A stretch of DNA of 63,176 nt, from contig CALDUF010000004.1 in NCBI GenBank assembly GCA_937923515.1, forward strand, positions 1-63,176, in the 5' to 3' direction. Each line of letters starts with the position of its first letter. Position 1 is the stretch's first letter. Shown here piece after piece: positions 24,539 to 32,006 of this stretch. This DNA comes from an uncultured Flavobacteriaceae bacterium (lineage in GTDB: Bacteria; Bacteroidota; Bacteroidia; Flavobacteriales; Flavobacteriaceae). The notes beneath the pieces were generated by a model, which was not told where the DNA came from, did no database searches, and worked only from the letters and a program-made list of their open reading frames with translations. Position numbers and translations under genes: made by a program.

Positions 24539-24937
24539 ATGATATTTTCTTTCACTAAATCTGATACCATAGGAGTGCTATCTAGTGGTTTTTGCTTGCT
24601 ACATTGTCTTGCCACACCTTTTTTGTTTGTAACTCAAACGCGTATTTCGCACTGTTGCGATTTAAAGCCGATGTGGTGGTCTAGTATCGATTTTATTTTT
24701 CTGGTTATTTCGGCTGTTGCTATATATAGAACAGTAACAAATACTACAAAAAAGTGGATGAAAATAGCGCTGTGGGTAAACTGGTTTTTACTCTTATTTT
24801 TTATTAGTAATGAAAATTCGAAATGGTTATATATACCAGAGCACTTTATTTATTTCCCAGCATTGAGTTTAATATTTTTACACGCTTATAATAGTGCGTA
24901 TTGCCAATGTAAAAAGAAGGGTTGTTGTGTTAATTAA
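24539..24937 (+). CDS. MerC-domain membrane protein
   Basis: 132 residues with about four transmembrane helices. It has the MerC-type CLLHC motif at 19-23 in the first helix, a second pair ISHCCDLK, and a Cys-rich tail (CQCKKKGCC). MerC proteins carry mercuric ions in mercury operons, but Bacteroidota homologues sit beside Fur/Zur regulators, as here, which suggests zinc or another soft metal. No other mer gene is present. The divergent regulator is 79 bp away across two operators. Confidence 0.85.
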   Translation: MIFSFTKSDTIGVLSSGFCLLHCLATPFLFVTQTRISHCCDLKPMWWSSIDFIFLVISAVAIYRTVTNTTKKWMKIALWVNWFLLLFFISNENSKWLYIPEHFIYFPALSLIFLHAYNSAYCQCKKKGCCVN

Positions 24938-25284
24938 TACTGCACTAATATCATAAATGTTAGTTTTTTGTTCACTTTAATGAAGTAAGTAGTTGTTTAA
25001 TTATTAACCTTGCTTGCATTTGGATATGTTAGATTTAAAGAATTTGATTCAAATTAATTTTTCTGTTAATACTAATTATAAGTAGCTGAAAAACAAATTA
25101 CTGATTGTTGCAGAGGTATTAATTTTGAATTTACCTATTTGAAAAATTGAAATAAATAAAAACTACTTAAACAAAAAGCTCGTAAGCATAATTATATTAG
25201 CACAAACAAAATATAATATCTCAAGCCAAAATTTAAATCACTGTTTGAGTTGTTTGAGCAGAAATTTAGTTAAAAGTATTTCTT
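24938..25284. other. Intergenic region before the TonB-dependent receptor
   Basis: AT-rich, with no credible ORF. I see no TGCAAC-N3-GTTGCA palindrome here, only isolated GTTGCA half-sites, and no clear TAnnTTTG box. A short direct repeat (GTTTGAGTTGTTTGAGC, near 25243-25259) lies just before the receptor. Confidence 0.55.
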
Positions 25285-27522
25285 ATGATTAAAAATACAT
25301 TGATAATACTATTATGTGTATTCGGGATATCCATTACAACTGCACACGAACTTAATGGTACAGTAATTTCAGAAGACAATGAAAAACCAATACAAGGTGT
25401 TGGAGTTTACAACAAAAGTTCTGGTGCATATACCTATACGAATGTATCGGGTTACTTTGAGATTGATGACATATCGGTAGGTGATATTATATACTTTTAT
25501 CAGTTAGGTTATAAAAATTATGAGTTAACTATTGATGCATCCCATCTAGACAGCACTATTAAAGTTATTATGGAAATATCATCTGCATCCTTAGATCAAG
25601 TTTTAATTGTTTCTAAAGTAAATGTGTTGAGTAGCTTTGTTGATGTAGATTTAAAAACAAGTCCTGTAAAATCCTCACAGGACATCCTAAGAAAAATACC
25701 AGGATTAATCATCGGTCAACATGCTGGTGGTGGTAAAGCAGAACAGATTTTTTTAAGAGGTTTTGATATCGATCATGGTACTGATATTGCTATTGATGTT
25801 GATGGTATGCCTGTAAATATGGTATCGCACGCTCATGGGCAAGGGTATGCCGATATGCATTTTATAATACCAGAAACTATTGAAAATTTAGATTTCGGAA
25901 AAGGGTCTTACTACGCAGATAAAGGTAATTTTAATACTGCTGGATATGTAGATATTAAAACAAAAAAAACAATAGATAAAAATAGTATTTCTGTTGAAGC
26001 TGGCCAGTTTAATACAATACGCGCCATGAGCATGCTTAAAATATGGGATGGTGAAAATAGTAACGCCTATGTAGCTAGTGAAATGAATGTAACAGATGGG
26101 GTTTTTGATTCTCCTCAAAATTTTAATCGTTTGAATATTATGGGGCGTTATAATTATAATAATTATAAAGATCAAGAATTTAACTTGTCGCTTTCGCATT
26201 TTCAAAGTAAGTGGGATGCTTCAGGACAAATACCACAAAGAGCTGTAGACCAAGGTTTAATTGGTAGATTTGGTGCCATTGACGATACTGAAGGTGGTAA
26301 TACTAGTAGAACCAATATTTGGATAAACCATATAAAACATTTAGATGAACACGCAAGTATTTCATCTTCAGCATATGTTACCAACTACGATTTTGAGTTG
26401 TTTTCAAACTTTACATTTTTTTTAGAAGATCCTGTAAATGCAGATCAAATACGTCAGTTTGAAGAGCGCACAATTATTGGAGCAAAAAGTGTTTTTGAAG
26501 AATCTTTTCATTTAGAGGATCACGACCAGCAACTAAAATATCGTGTAGGTATTGGGTTTCGTTATGATGATGTGAACGATGTACAATTATCTAGAACAAA
26601 AAACAGAAAGGAGTTGTTAGAACGTTTAGCCTTTGGTAATGTAGATGAGCTTAATGCGTTTTCATTTGCAGATCTTAATTATAAATTTAAAAAGTGGACG
26701 TTTAATCCAGGGCTACGTTTAGATTATTTTACGTTTGATTATGAAGATTTATTATCTGAAACTTATGATAGTAGGAGCGAAGATAAAGTACTATTAAGCC
26801 CAAAATTAAACTTTATATACTCGTCATCTCCAAAAGCCCAATATTTTTTAAAGACAGGTTTAGGCTATCACTCTAATGATACACGAGTTGTAACAGCACA
26901 AAGCGGTGAACAAATTTTACCAACAGCTGTAAGTACAGATTTAGGAACGATATTAAAACCAACAGATAAACTGGTGATTAATGCAGCTTTGTGGTCCTTG
27001 TTTTTACAACAAGAATTTGTGTATGTTGGTGATGCAGCTATTTTAGAACCTAGCGGAAAAACTGCGCGCTATGGTGTAGATTTTGGTTTGAGATATCAAA
27101 TAGCAGATTGGCTCTATTTTAATACCGATGTAAATTACACTTATGCAAGAAGTACAGAAGAGCCAAACGGACAAGATTTTATACCCTTAGCTCCAGATTT
27201 AACCTCGGCAGGAGGATTTACAGCGAATAATTTGGGGAATTTTTCTGGAGGCATAAGCTATCGTTACATTAAAGATCGTCCTGCTAATGAAGATAATTCT
27301 ATTGTGGCCGAAGGCTATTTTGTTACAGATTTAAACCTTAATTATAATTATAAGAATTGGACCTTTGGTTTGATAGTTGAAAATTTATTTGATGTAGATT
27401 GGAACGAAACCCAATTTGCTACCGAAAGTAGATTGATGAACGAGACAGAACCTATTGAGGAGATTCATTTTACACCTGGCGTGCCTTTCTTTTTAAGAGG
27501 AAAAGTATCGGTTAAATTTTAA
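25285..27522 (+). CDS. TonB-dependent outer-membrane receptor, possible metal uptake
   Basis: 745 residues. It has a Sec signal peptide (about 1-20), a carboxypeptidase-regulatory-like domain (about 22-95: LNGTVISEDNEKPIQGVGVY), a plug domain (KSSQDILRKIPGLIIG, then GGGKAEQIFLRGFDIDHGTDIAIDVDG in two overlapping parts) and a 22-strand-type barrel ending in Phe. The plug contains a His-rich SHAHGQGYADMHF loop that could bind metal. It imports a scarce nutrient across the outer membrane using TonB energy. Its place beside a Zur-type regulator suggests zinc, but no operator is seen upstream; a heme or siderophore substrate is not excluded. Confidence 0.85.
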   Translation: MIKNTLIILLCVFGISITTAHELNGTVISEDNEKPIQGVGVYNKSSGAYTYTNVSGYFEIDDISVGDIIYFYQLGYKNYELTIDASHLDSTIKVIMEISSASLDQVLIVSKVNVLSSFVDVDLKTSPVKSSQDILRKIPGLIIGQHAGGGKAEQIFLRGFDIDHGTDIAIDVDGMPVNMVSHAHGQGYADMHFIIPETIENLDFGKGSYYADKGNFNTAGYVDIKTKKTIDKNSISVEAGQFNTIRAMSMLKIWDGENSNAYVASEMNVTDGVFDSPQNFNRLNIMGRYNYNNYKDQEFNLSLSHFQSKWDASGQIPQRAVDQGLIGRFGAIDDTEGGNTSRTNIWINHIKHLDEHASISSSAYVTNYDFELFSNFTFFLEDPVNADQIRQFEERTIIGAKSVFEESFHLEDHDQQLKYRVGIGFRYDDVNDVQLSRTKNRKELLERLAFGNVDELNAFSFADLNYKFKKWTFNPGLRLDYFTFDYEDLLSETYDSRSEDKVLLSPKLNFIYSSSPKAQYFLKTGLGYHSNDTRVVTAQSGEQILPTAVSTDLGTILKPTDKLVINAALWSLFLQQEFVYVGDAAILEPSGKTARYGVDFGLRYQIADWLYFNTDVNYTYARSTEEPNGQDFIPLAPDLTSAGGFTANNLGNFSGGISYRYIKDRPANEDNSIVAEGYFVTDLNLNYNYKNWTFGLIVENLFDVDWNETQFATESRLMNETEPIEEIHFTPGVPFFLRGKVSVKF

Positions 27523-27542
27523 GACTATTATTAATGTAAGTT

Positions 27543-27579
27543 AAAAAAAAAGACCTCAAATGAAGCGGTCTTTTTTTTT
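27543..27579. terminator. Bidirectional terminator, receptor and cyclase genes
   Basis: AAAAAAGACC (27546-27555) / GGTCTTTTTT (27567-27576) with A-run and T-run flanks, between two convergent genes. Confidence 0.85.
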
Positions 27580-28621
27580 ATTCAATTATCTCGATTTCAA
27601 ATAATTTATCCCATCGCTTACCCGTTACAAAAATAGTGTTAGTCTCTGGGTTAAAAGCAATACCGTTTAAAACATCTAATTTATCGTGTTGAGTTACTTT
27701 ATTTCTTAGCGACGTAAAATCTATAACACCTTCTACTGCGCCGTTTTTTGGATTTATAATGGCAACACCATTACGTTGGTAACGGTTGGCGTATATTTTA
27801 CCATTAATCCATTCCATTTCATTAATCTGGCTAATTTTACCTTTGTTGGTATATACCTGTATTTTGCTTTCTTCAATTAAAGTTTCTGGGTTTAGTAACC
27901 AAATATTTTCAGTGCCATCACTTTTGTAGATATGTGTAGCGTTATGGGTTAAACCCCAACCTTCTTTACTTTCTCCGTAGCTAAAATTACTTTCTTTTTT
28001 AAAGGTATTTACATCATATACAAATCCTATTTTGGCTTTCCAAGTAAGCATGTAAATTTTATCGTTTAATACCGTTATGCCTTCACCAAAATAAGCGTCT
28101 GCTAAATCTATATTTTTTTCAACCGCTCCAGTTTTATAATTTACCTGTCTTAATTTAGATTCGCCGTTTTGTCCTGTACTCTCGTAAAGTTTGCCCTTGT
28201 AAAACTCTAAGCCTTGGGTGTAAGATGTAATGTCGTGCGGATATTCATTAATAATTTTATAATTTTTTTCACCAAGTATTTTTGGTGTTTTATTATTTAA
28301 AATGGTAACAGATGAGTTTACAACCTCGGTTTCGCCACCATTATAGTACACTTTGGCTTCAATAGGGTGTTTTCCCAACACGTGGTTTTTTAAGTTGACG
28401 GTAGCTGATACTAATGTATTATTAAGCTTATAAACTACAGAGTCTACAGTATGATTTTTAATATTTTCTATATTTAGGTTTAGTGTTTTATCTATAGAAA
28501 TATTACCCTTTGTAGCATTGGTTGTTACCCTAAAAACATTTTTTTTGGGGTTAGAGTTAGAGCCACAAGACACTATTGTTAATAATAAAGATATGACAGT
28601 GAGTAATTTATAGATTTTCAT
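27578..28621 (-). CDS. Glutaminyl-peptide cyclotransferase, lipoprotein
   Basis: 347 residues with a lipoprotein signal (LTIVSCGSNSN). An N-terminal Ig-like part (about 25-110) precedes a propeller domain whose blocks EYPHDITSYTQGLEFYKGKLYESTGQNGESKLR, split here as EYPHDITSYTQGLEF and YESTGQNGESKLR, plus EGITVLNDKIYMLTWK and LNGIAFNPETNTIFVTGKRWDKLFE mark the plant/bacterial-type glutamine cyclotransferase. It turns N-terminal Gln into pyroglutamate, likely on exported proteins in the periplasm. Many type IX-secreted proteins begin with Gln after signal cleavage, which fits the large secreted proteins at both window ends. Confidence 0.9.
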   Translation of the reverse strand: MKIYKLLTVISLLLTIVSCGSNSNPKKNVFRVTTNATKGNISIDKTLNLNIENIKNHTVDSVVYKLNNTLVSATVNLKNHVLGKHPIEAKVYYNGGETEVVNSSVTILNNKTPKILGEKNYKIINEYPHDITSYTQGLEFYKGKLYESTGQNGESKLRQVNYKTGAVEKNIDLADAYFGEGITVLNDKIYMLTWKAKIGFVYDVNTFKKESNFSYGESKEGWGLTHNATHIYKSDGTENIWLLNPETLIEESKIQVYTNKGKISQINEMEWINGKIYANRYQRNGVAIINPKNGAVEGVIDFTSLRNKVTQHDKLDVLNGIAFNPETNTIFVTGKRWDKLFEIEIIE

Positions 28622-28675
28622 TGGTACATGTAATTTTGGTCGAATATATTTATTAAAAATCGGTTTAAAAAATCA

Positions 28676-28705
28676 TTGTGAAAATTTTAAAAGATTGTAT
28701 CTTTG
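28676..28705 (+). promoter_or_regulatory. Promoter of SRP RNA
   Basis: TTG (28676-28678), 19-bp spacer, TATCTTTG (28698-28705), a few bases before the RNA. Confidence 0.85.
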
Positions 28706-28708
28706 CAG

Positions 28709-28806
28709 CCGGCAAGTCCTACACAACTAGCTCCTGTTGAATCCTCCAGGGCGGGAACGCAGCAAAGGTATACGGTTGTAGCAGTGTGATGTAGGTAGCT
28801 TGCCTT
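28709..28806 (+). ncRNA. ffs: Signal recognition particle RNA (4.5S type)
   Basis: A roughly 98-nt hairpin RNA. Its ends GGCAAG (28711-28716) and CTTGCC (28799-28804) pair, followed by CCTACA/TGTAGG. The apical part CCAGGGCGGGAACGCAGCA is the conserved Ffh-binding helix with its GGAA-type loop. A consensus promoter precedes it and a run of seven T follows. With Ffh it directs ribosomes making membrane proteins to the membrane. Confidence 0.93.
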
Positions 28807-28940
28807 TTTTTGTACACTACATTTAAATCTTGAAAACACTAATGTATCAAGATTTTTTGTTTCGCAAAGCATTCCCCACAAAGGTGGGCATCTTCAAAAA
28901 ATTATTATTGTATTTTTAAACGCAAAAAATTCTAAAAAGC

Positions 28941-29744
28941 ATGTCTAAAGTCGTTTTAATAACTGGCGGATCTTCAGGAATTGGTAAATCTATTGGAGCG
29001 TATCTTCATGGTAAAGGATTTAAGGTGTACGGTACAAGTAGAAATCCAAACGCCTATACCAATAGTGTATTTCCCTTGCTTGCCTTAGATGTTAAAGATT
29101 TAGATTCTATTACAAATGCTGTAGCTGACGTGTTGAAGCAAGAACAACGTTTAGATGTACTTATAAACAATGCCGGTGCTGGAATTACGGGGCCTATTGA
29201 GGAAATTCCTGAGGCAGAAATTAAAGCCAATTTTGACACTAACTTTTTTGGTCCTATAAAGGTTATAAAATCGGTGTTACCGCAAATGCGAAAGCAGCAA
29301 TCGGGTTTAATTATAAACATCACTTCAATTGCAGGATATATGGGCTTGCCTTATCGTGGTGTTTATAGTGCTAGTAAAGGTGCATTAGAGTTAATTACAG
29401 AAGCATTTAGAATGGAACTTAAGCCATTTAATATAGACATGACCAATGTGGCTCCAGGTGATTTTGCAACCAATATAGCCGCAGGCCGTTACCACGCACC
29501 GTTGTTAGATAAATCGCCCTACAATAGTAGTTACAGTAAGTCTTTAGAATTAATGAATACCCATGTTGATGCTGGTGGCAATCCAGATGTGATGGCCAAG
29601 GCTGTACATAACATTATAATGACTAAAAACCCAAAAATTCATTATAAAGTAGGAGCGTTTATGCAAAAGTTTTCTATTGTATTAAAACGCATACTTCCTG
29701 ATAGGGTTTATGAAAAGCTATTGATGAATCATTACAAGTTATAA
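28941..29744 (+). CDS. Short-chain dehydrogenase/reductase
   Basis: 267 residues. Classical SDR: TGGSSGIGKSIGAYL cofactor motif, NNAGAG, catalytic Ser in NITSIAGYMG and YSASKGALE. The basic residues after the second strand (GTSRNPNAY) suggest NADP(H). Substrate unknown; similar proteins act on fatty-acid or steroid-like carbonyls. It is followed by a small lipoprotein gene after 44 bp. Confidence 0.9.
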   Translation: MSKVVLITGGSSGIGKSIGAYLHGKGFKVYGTSRNPNAYTNSVFPLLALDVKDLDSITNAVADVLKQEQRLDVLINNAGAGITGPIEEIPEAEIKANFDTNFFGPIKVIKSVLPQMRKQQSGLIINITSIAGYMGLPYRGVYSASKGALELITEAFRMELKPFNIDMTNVAPGDFATNIAAGRYHAPLLDKSPYNSSYSKSLELMNTHVDAGGNPDVMAKAVHNIIMTKNPKIHYKVGAFMQKFSIVLKRILPDRVYEKLLMNHYKL

Positions 29745-29788
29745 GCTTTGGTATACTATTTGTGATTTGCTAGCACAAAAGTAACCCT

Positions 29789-30208
29789 ATGTATAAAAAA
29801 ACCATTATTCCCTCAGTTTTCGCCTTGTTCTTTATTGTAACCGGCTGTCAAGATATTTTAGAATGTGTTATAAATAGAAAACCTGTAATAACCGATAAGC
29901 GTTTAAATACCGCTAGGTTTAATCAAACATATTTTGATAAGTTAACTGCACAAATACAAAATGAGCATAGAGATGACGCTTACTATTACGATTATTATTT
30001 AACTGGCGATTTACCAAATGGTATAGAGGTATTTTTTGATTTTAGAGATGTATTTATAGAAGGCATACCTAGAGAGCGTGGGCGTTACAGATTTACAATT
30101 CATTTAAGTGTAGCACAAATTGATGACTATTGTGAAAACGATTTGAATGATTGTGATGGCCTTTGCGAAGAAAGCACTTCTAGAACTTATATTTTAACAG
30201 TGAATTAG
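29789..30208 (+). CDS. Lipoprotein with Ig-like (He_PIG-like) fold
   Basis: 139 residues with a lipoprotein signal (FFIVTGCQD). The segment GDLPNGIEVFFDFRDVFIEG followed by IPRERGRYRFTIHLSV follows the pattern of putative-Ig domains (LPPGL...I.GTP...G.YTFTV). Six cysteines besides the lipid anchor, several in a late CENDLNDCDGLCEES cluster, could form disulfides or bind metal. Function unknown; probably surface or periplasmic. Confidence 0.7.
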   Translation: MYKKTIIPSVFALFFIVTGCQDILECVINRKPVITDKRLNTARFNQTYFDKLTAQIQNEHRDDAYYYDYYLTGDLPNGIEVFFDFRDVFIEGIPRERGRYRFTIHLSVAQIDDYCENDLNDCDGLCEESTSRTYILTVN

Positions 30209-30312
30209 GGTATTCTTTTCTTTTACTCGCCTGCTGCGAAAACTTTTAGCAACTTGTTGATAGATTTTATAAAAAGGTAACATAGTAACAGCCTTAATAT
30301 TGTAAATTCGCT

Positions 30313-30463
30313 GCGTTAGGGATAGTAGCGGCATCCTTTTGTTTTTAGGTATTGCGTTGTTTATATTTTACAACCATGCCACTATTTTATTAAGGTTTTC
30401 TGCCTGTGAGGAAATTACAAAAACAAAAGATATAGCGGATAGCCCGACCCGACAGGGAAACGC
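30313..30463 (+). ncRNA. Structured repeat element, copy 2
   Basis: Outer stem GCGTT (30313-30317) / AACGC (30459-30463). Inside are GGGATAGTAGCGGCAT, a long hairpin of TCCTTTTGTTTTT against AAAAACAAAAGAT with a large loop, then GATATAGCGGATAGCCCGACCC in pieces GATATAGCGG and AGCCCGACCC, and a CCC-GACA-GGG hairpin. Same block order as the copy at 20815. It fills most of the 307-bp gap between the lipoprotein and the aldolase gene; I saw no ORF there. Confidence 0.6.
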
Positions 30464-30515
30464 CCAAACATTTAAAATAAAGTAAATTAAGTGAAATCTA
30501 TATAATTACAAATAC

Positions 30516-31169
30516 ATGAAATTTTTTATTGATACTGCAAACCTAGACCAAATAAAAGAAGCTCAAGATATGGGTGTGTTAGATGGTGTGACTACAAACC
30601 CATCGTTAATGGCTAAAGAGGGCATTACTGGGCACGATAATATTATGAAACATTATGTTGATATTTGTAATATTGTGGATGGTGATGTGAGTGCTGAGGT
30701 AATTTCTACCGATGTTGAAGGCATGATTAAAGAAGGTGAGGCTTTGGCTGAATTACACGAGCAAATTGTGGTAAAACTACCTATGATTAAGGCTGGTGTT
30801 AAGGCATGTAAATATTTTTCTACTAAGGGGATAAAAACCAATGTAACTTTGGTGTTTTCTGCAGGACAAGCATTATTGGCAGCTAAGGCGGGTGCTACTT
30901 ATGTATCGCCGTTTTTAGGACGTTTAGATGATATTTCTACTGATGGTTTGAATTTGATTTCTGAAATTCGCCATATTTACGATAATTATGGTTTTGAAAC
31001 ACAAATTTTATCTGCTTCTGTACGCCATACCATGCACGTGATTGATTGTGCTAAAATAGGATCGGATGTGATGACAGGGCCATTAAGTTCTATTGAAGGT
31101 TTATTAAAACATCCTTTAACTGATATTGGTTTAGCTAAATTTTTAGAAGATTACAAAAAGGGTAACTAA
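30516..31169 (+). CDS. fsa: Transaldolase-type aldolase (fructose-6-phosphate aldolase family)
   Basis: 217 residues, the short transaldolase/FSA length. [29 protein letters not shown], the Schiff-base lysine K87 (VVKLPM), [15 protein letters not shown] and SPFLGRLDD are diagnostic. Short members act either as true transaldolase (pentose phosphate pathway) or as fructose-6-phosphate aldolase; in Bacteroidota transaldolase activity is plausible. Monocistronic, with a strong terminator downstream. Confidence 0.92.
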   Translation: MKFFIDTANLDQIKEAQDMGVLDGVTTNPSLMAKEGITGHDNIMKHYVDICNIVDGDVSAEVISTDVEGMIKEGEALAELHEQIVVKLPMIKAGVKACKYFSTKGIKTNVTLVFSAGQALLAAKAGATYVSPFLGRLDDISTDGLNLISEIRHIYDNYGFETQILSASVRHTMHVIDCAKIGSDVMTGPLSSIEGLLKHPLTDIGLAKFLEDYKKGN

Positions 31170-31191
31170 AGCAGTTTAGTTACTAAAGCAT

Positions 31192-31230
31192 AAAAAAGGC
31201 GCACTGCTAAATTTAGTAGTGCGCCTTTTA
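31192..31230. terminator. Bidirectional terminator after the aldolase gene
   Basis: AAAAGGCGCACT/AGTGCGCCTTTT 12-bp stem with a TAA/TTA inner part, between convergent genes. Confidence 0.9.
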
Positions 31231-31249
31231 ATTTTAAAGCAAAGGTTTT

Positions 31250-31870
31250 TTAAGACTTTTTTTGCTTATTAATTTCGTCTTGCAGCTGGCGTCTTACTTT
31301 TTGTTCACGCTCTAACGCTGTTTTTCTATGCTCATCAAACTCTTCTTCTATTTCGGCAAGACTCTTTTTTGCTTGTTTGGTTACCGTATTACTGTTTTTA
31401 AACTTGTAGATAAAGAATAACAGAAATGCTAATAAGCCTGCAATTATTGCCCAAAGCAAGGTGTTGTAGCCAGCTTTACTCATTTGTAAACCAAATAAGG
31501 ACATGCTGTCTTTTTCGGTATTGGTTTGATCTAAATCTGATTGGGTTTTAGTGAGATTCCCTTTTAATTGATTGATCTCGTTTGCCTGTGTTTTTACTAC
31601 AGCTTGCGTTTCGTTTAGGTCTTTTTTAATGGCTTTTAATGAATCTCTAACATGATTTCTTAACGTGAGTAACCATGCTGTTTTTACTGCTTCGTAAGGT
31701 TGCCCATTAGTGCCTTTAAAATTTCCAGATTTTCTGAAAACAAATTCAAATTGGTTGTCTATTGTGCCGTTATTTAATGATAATGTTTCTTGTTGTGGTG
31801 CGGTTTGTGCTAGCGAGATGCCAAAAACACATACACAAATTATAGTAATAAGGTACTTTGAGGAATTCAT
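31250..31870 (-). CDS. Exported coiled-coil protein with one transmembrane helix
   Basis: 206 residues: signal peptide (about 1-21, ISLAQ), a short globular part (LSLNNGTIDNQFEFVFRKSGNF), a heptad-rich coiled coil (about 75-125), one transmembrane helix (LLWAIIAGLLAFLLFFIYKF) and a charged, cytoplasmic-facing helix to the end. Homologues in Flavobacteria are often mislabelled tRNA (guanine-N1)-methyltransferase; nothing here resembles that enzyme. Function unknown, probably envelope structural. Confidence 0.75.
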   Translation of the reverse strand: MNSSKYLITIICVCVFGISLAQTAPQQETLSLNNGTIDNQFEFVFRKSGNFKGTNGQPYEAVKTAWLLTLRNHVRDSLKAIKKDLNETQAVVKTQANEINQLKGNLTKTQSDLDQTNTEKDSMSLFGLQMSKAGYNTLLWAIIAGLLAFLLFFIYKFKNSNTVTKQAKKSLAEIEEEFDEHRKTALEREQKVRRQLQDEINKQKKS

Positions 31871-32006
31871 TTGGTAGTTTTAAATAGGTTAACTAATGGT
31901 ACGAAAATATAAAATAAAGTTTAAAAACACGGTTATTTGTTAAAATAGCCTCGGTAATTTGAGGCTATCCAGTAACATTTACGCTAAAAACTAATATTTG
32001 GACGTT

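Noticed and set aside
24539-24937. Part of a mercury resistance operon
   Set aside because: No other mer gene is present; the regulator is Fur-type, not MerR.
25020-25090. Small ORF before the TonB receptor
   Set aside because: Only 19 codons from the ATG near 25026, no recognisable features, in an AT-rich gap.
24938-25284. Third Fur/Zur operator before the TonB receptor
   Set aside because: Only isolated GTTGCA half-sites are present, without the inverted partner at the right spacing.
31250-31870. tRNA (guanine-N1)-methyltransferase
   Set aside because: Homologues carry this label, but the protein is a signal peptide, a coiled coil and one transmembrane helix without a methyltransferase fold.
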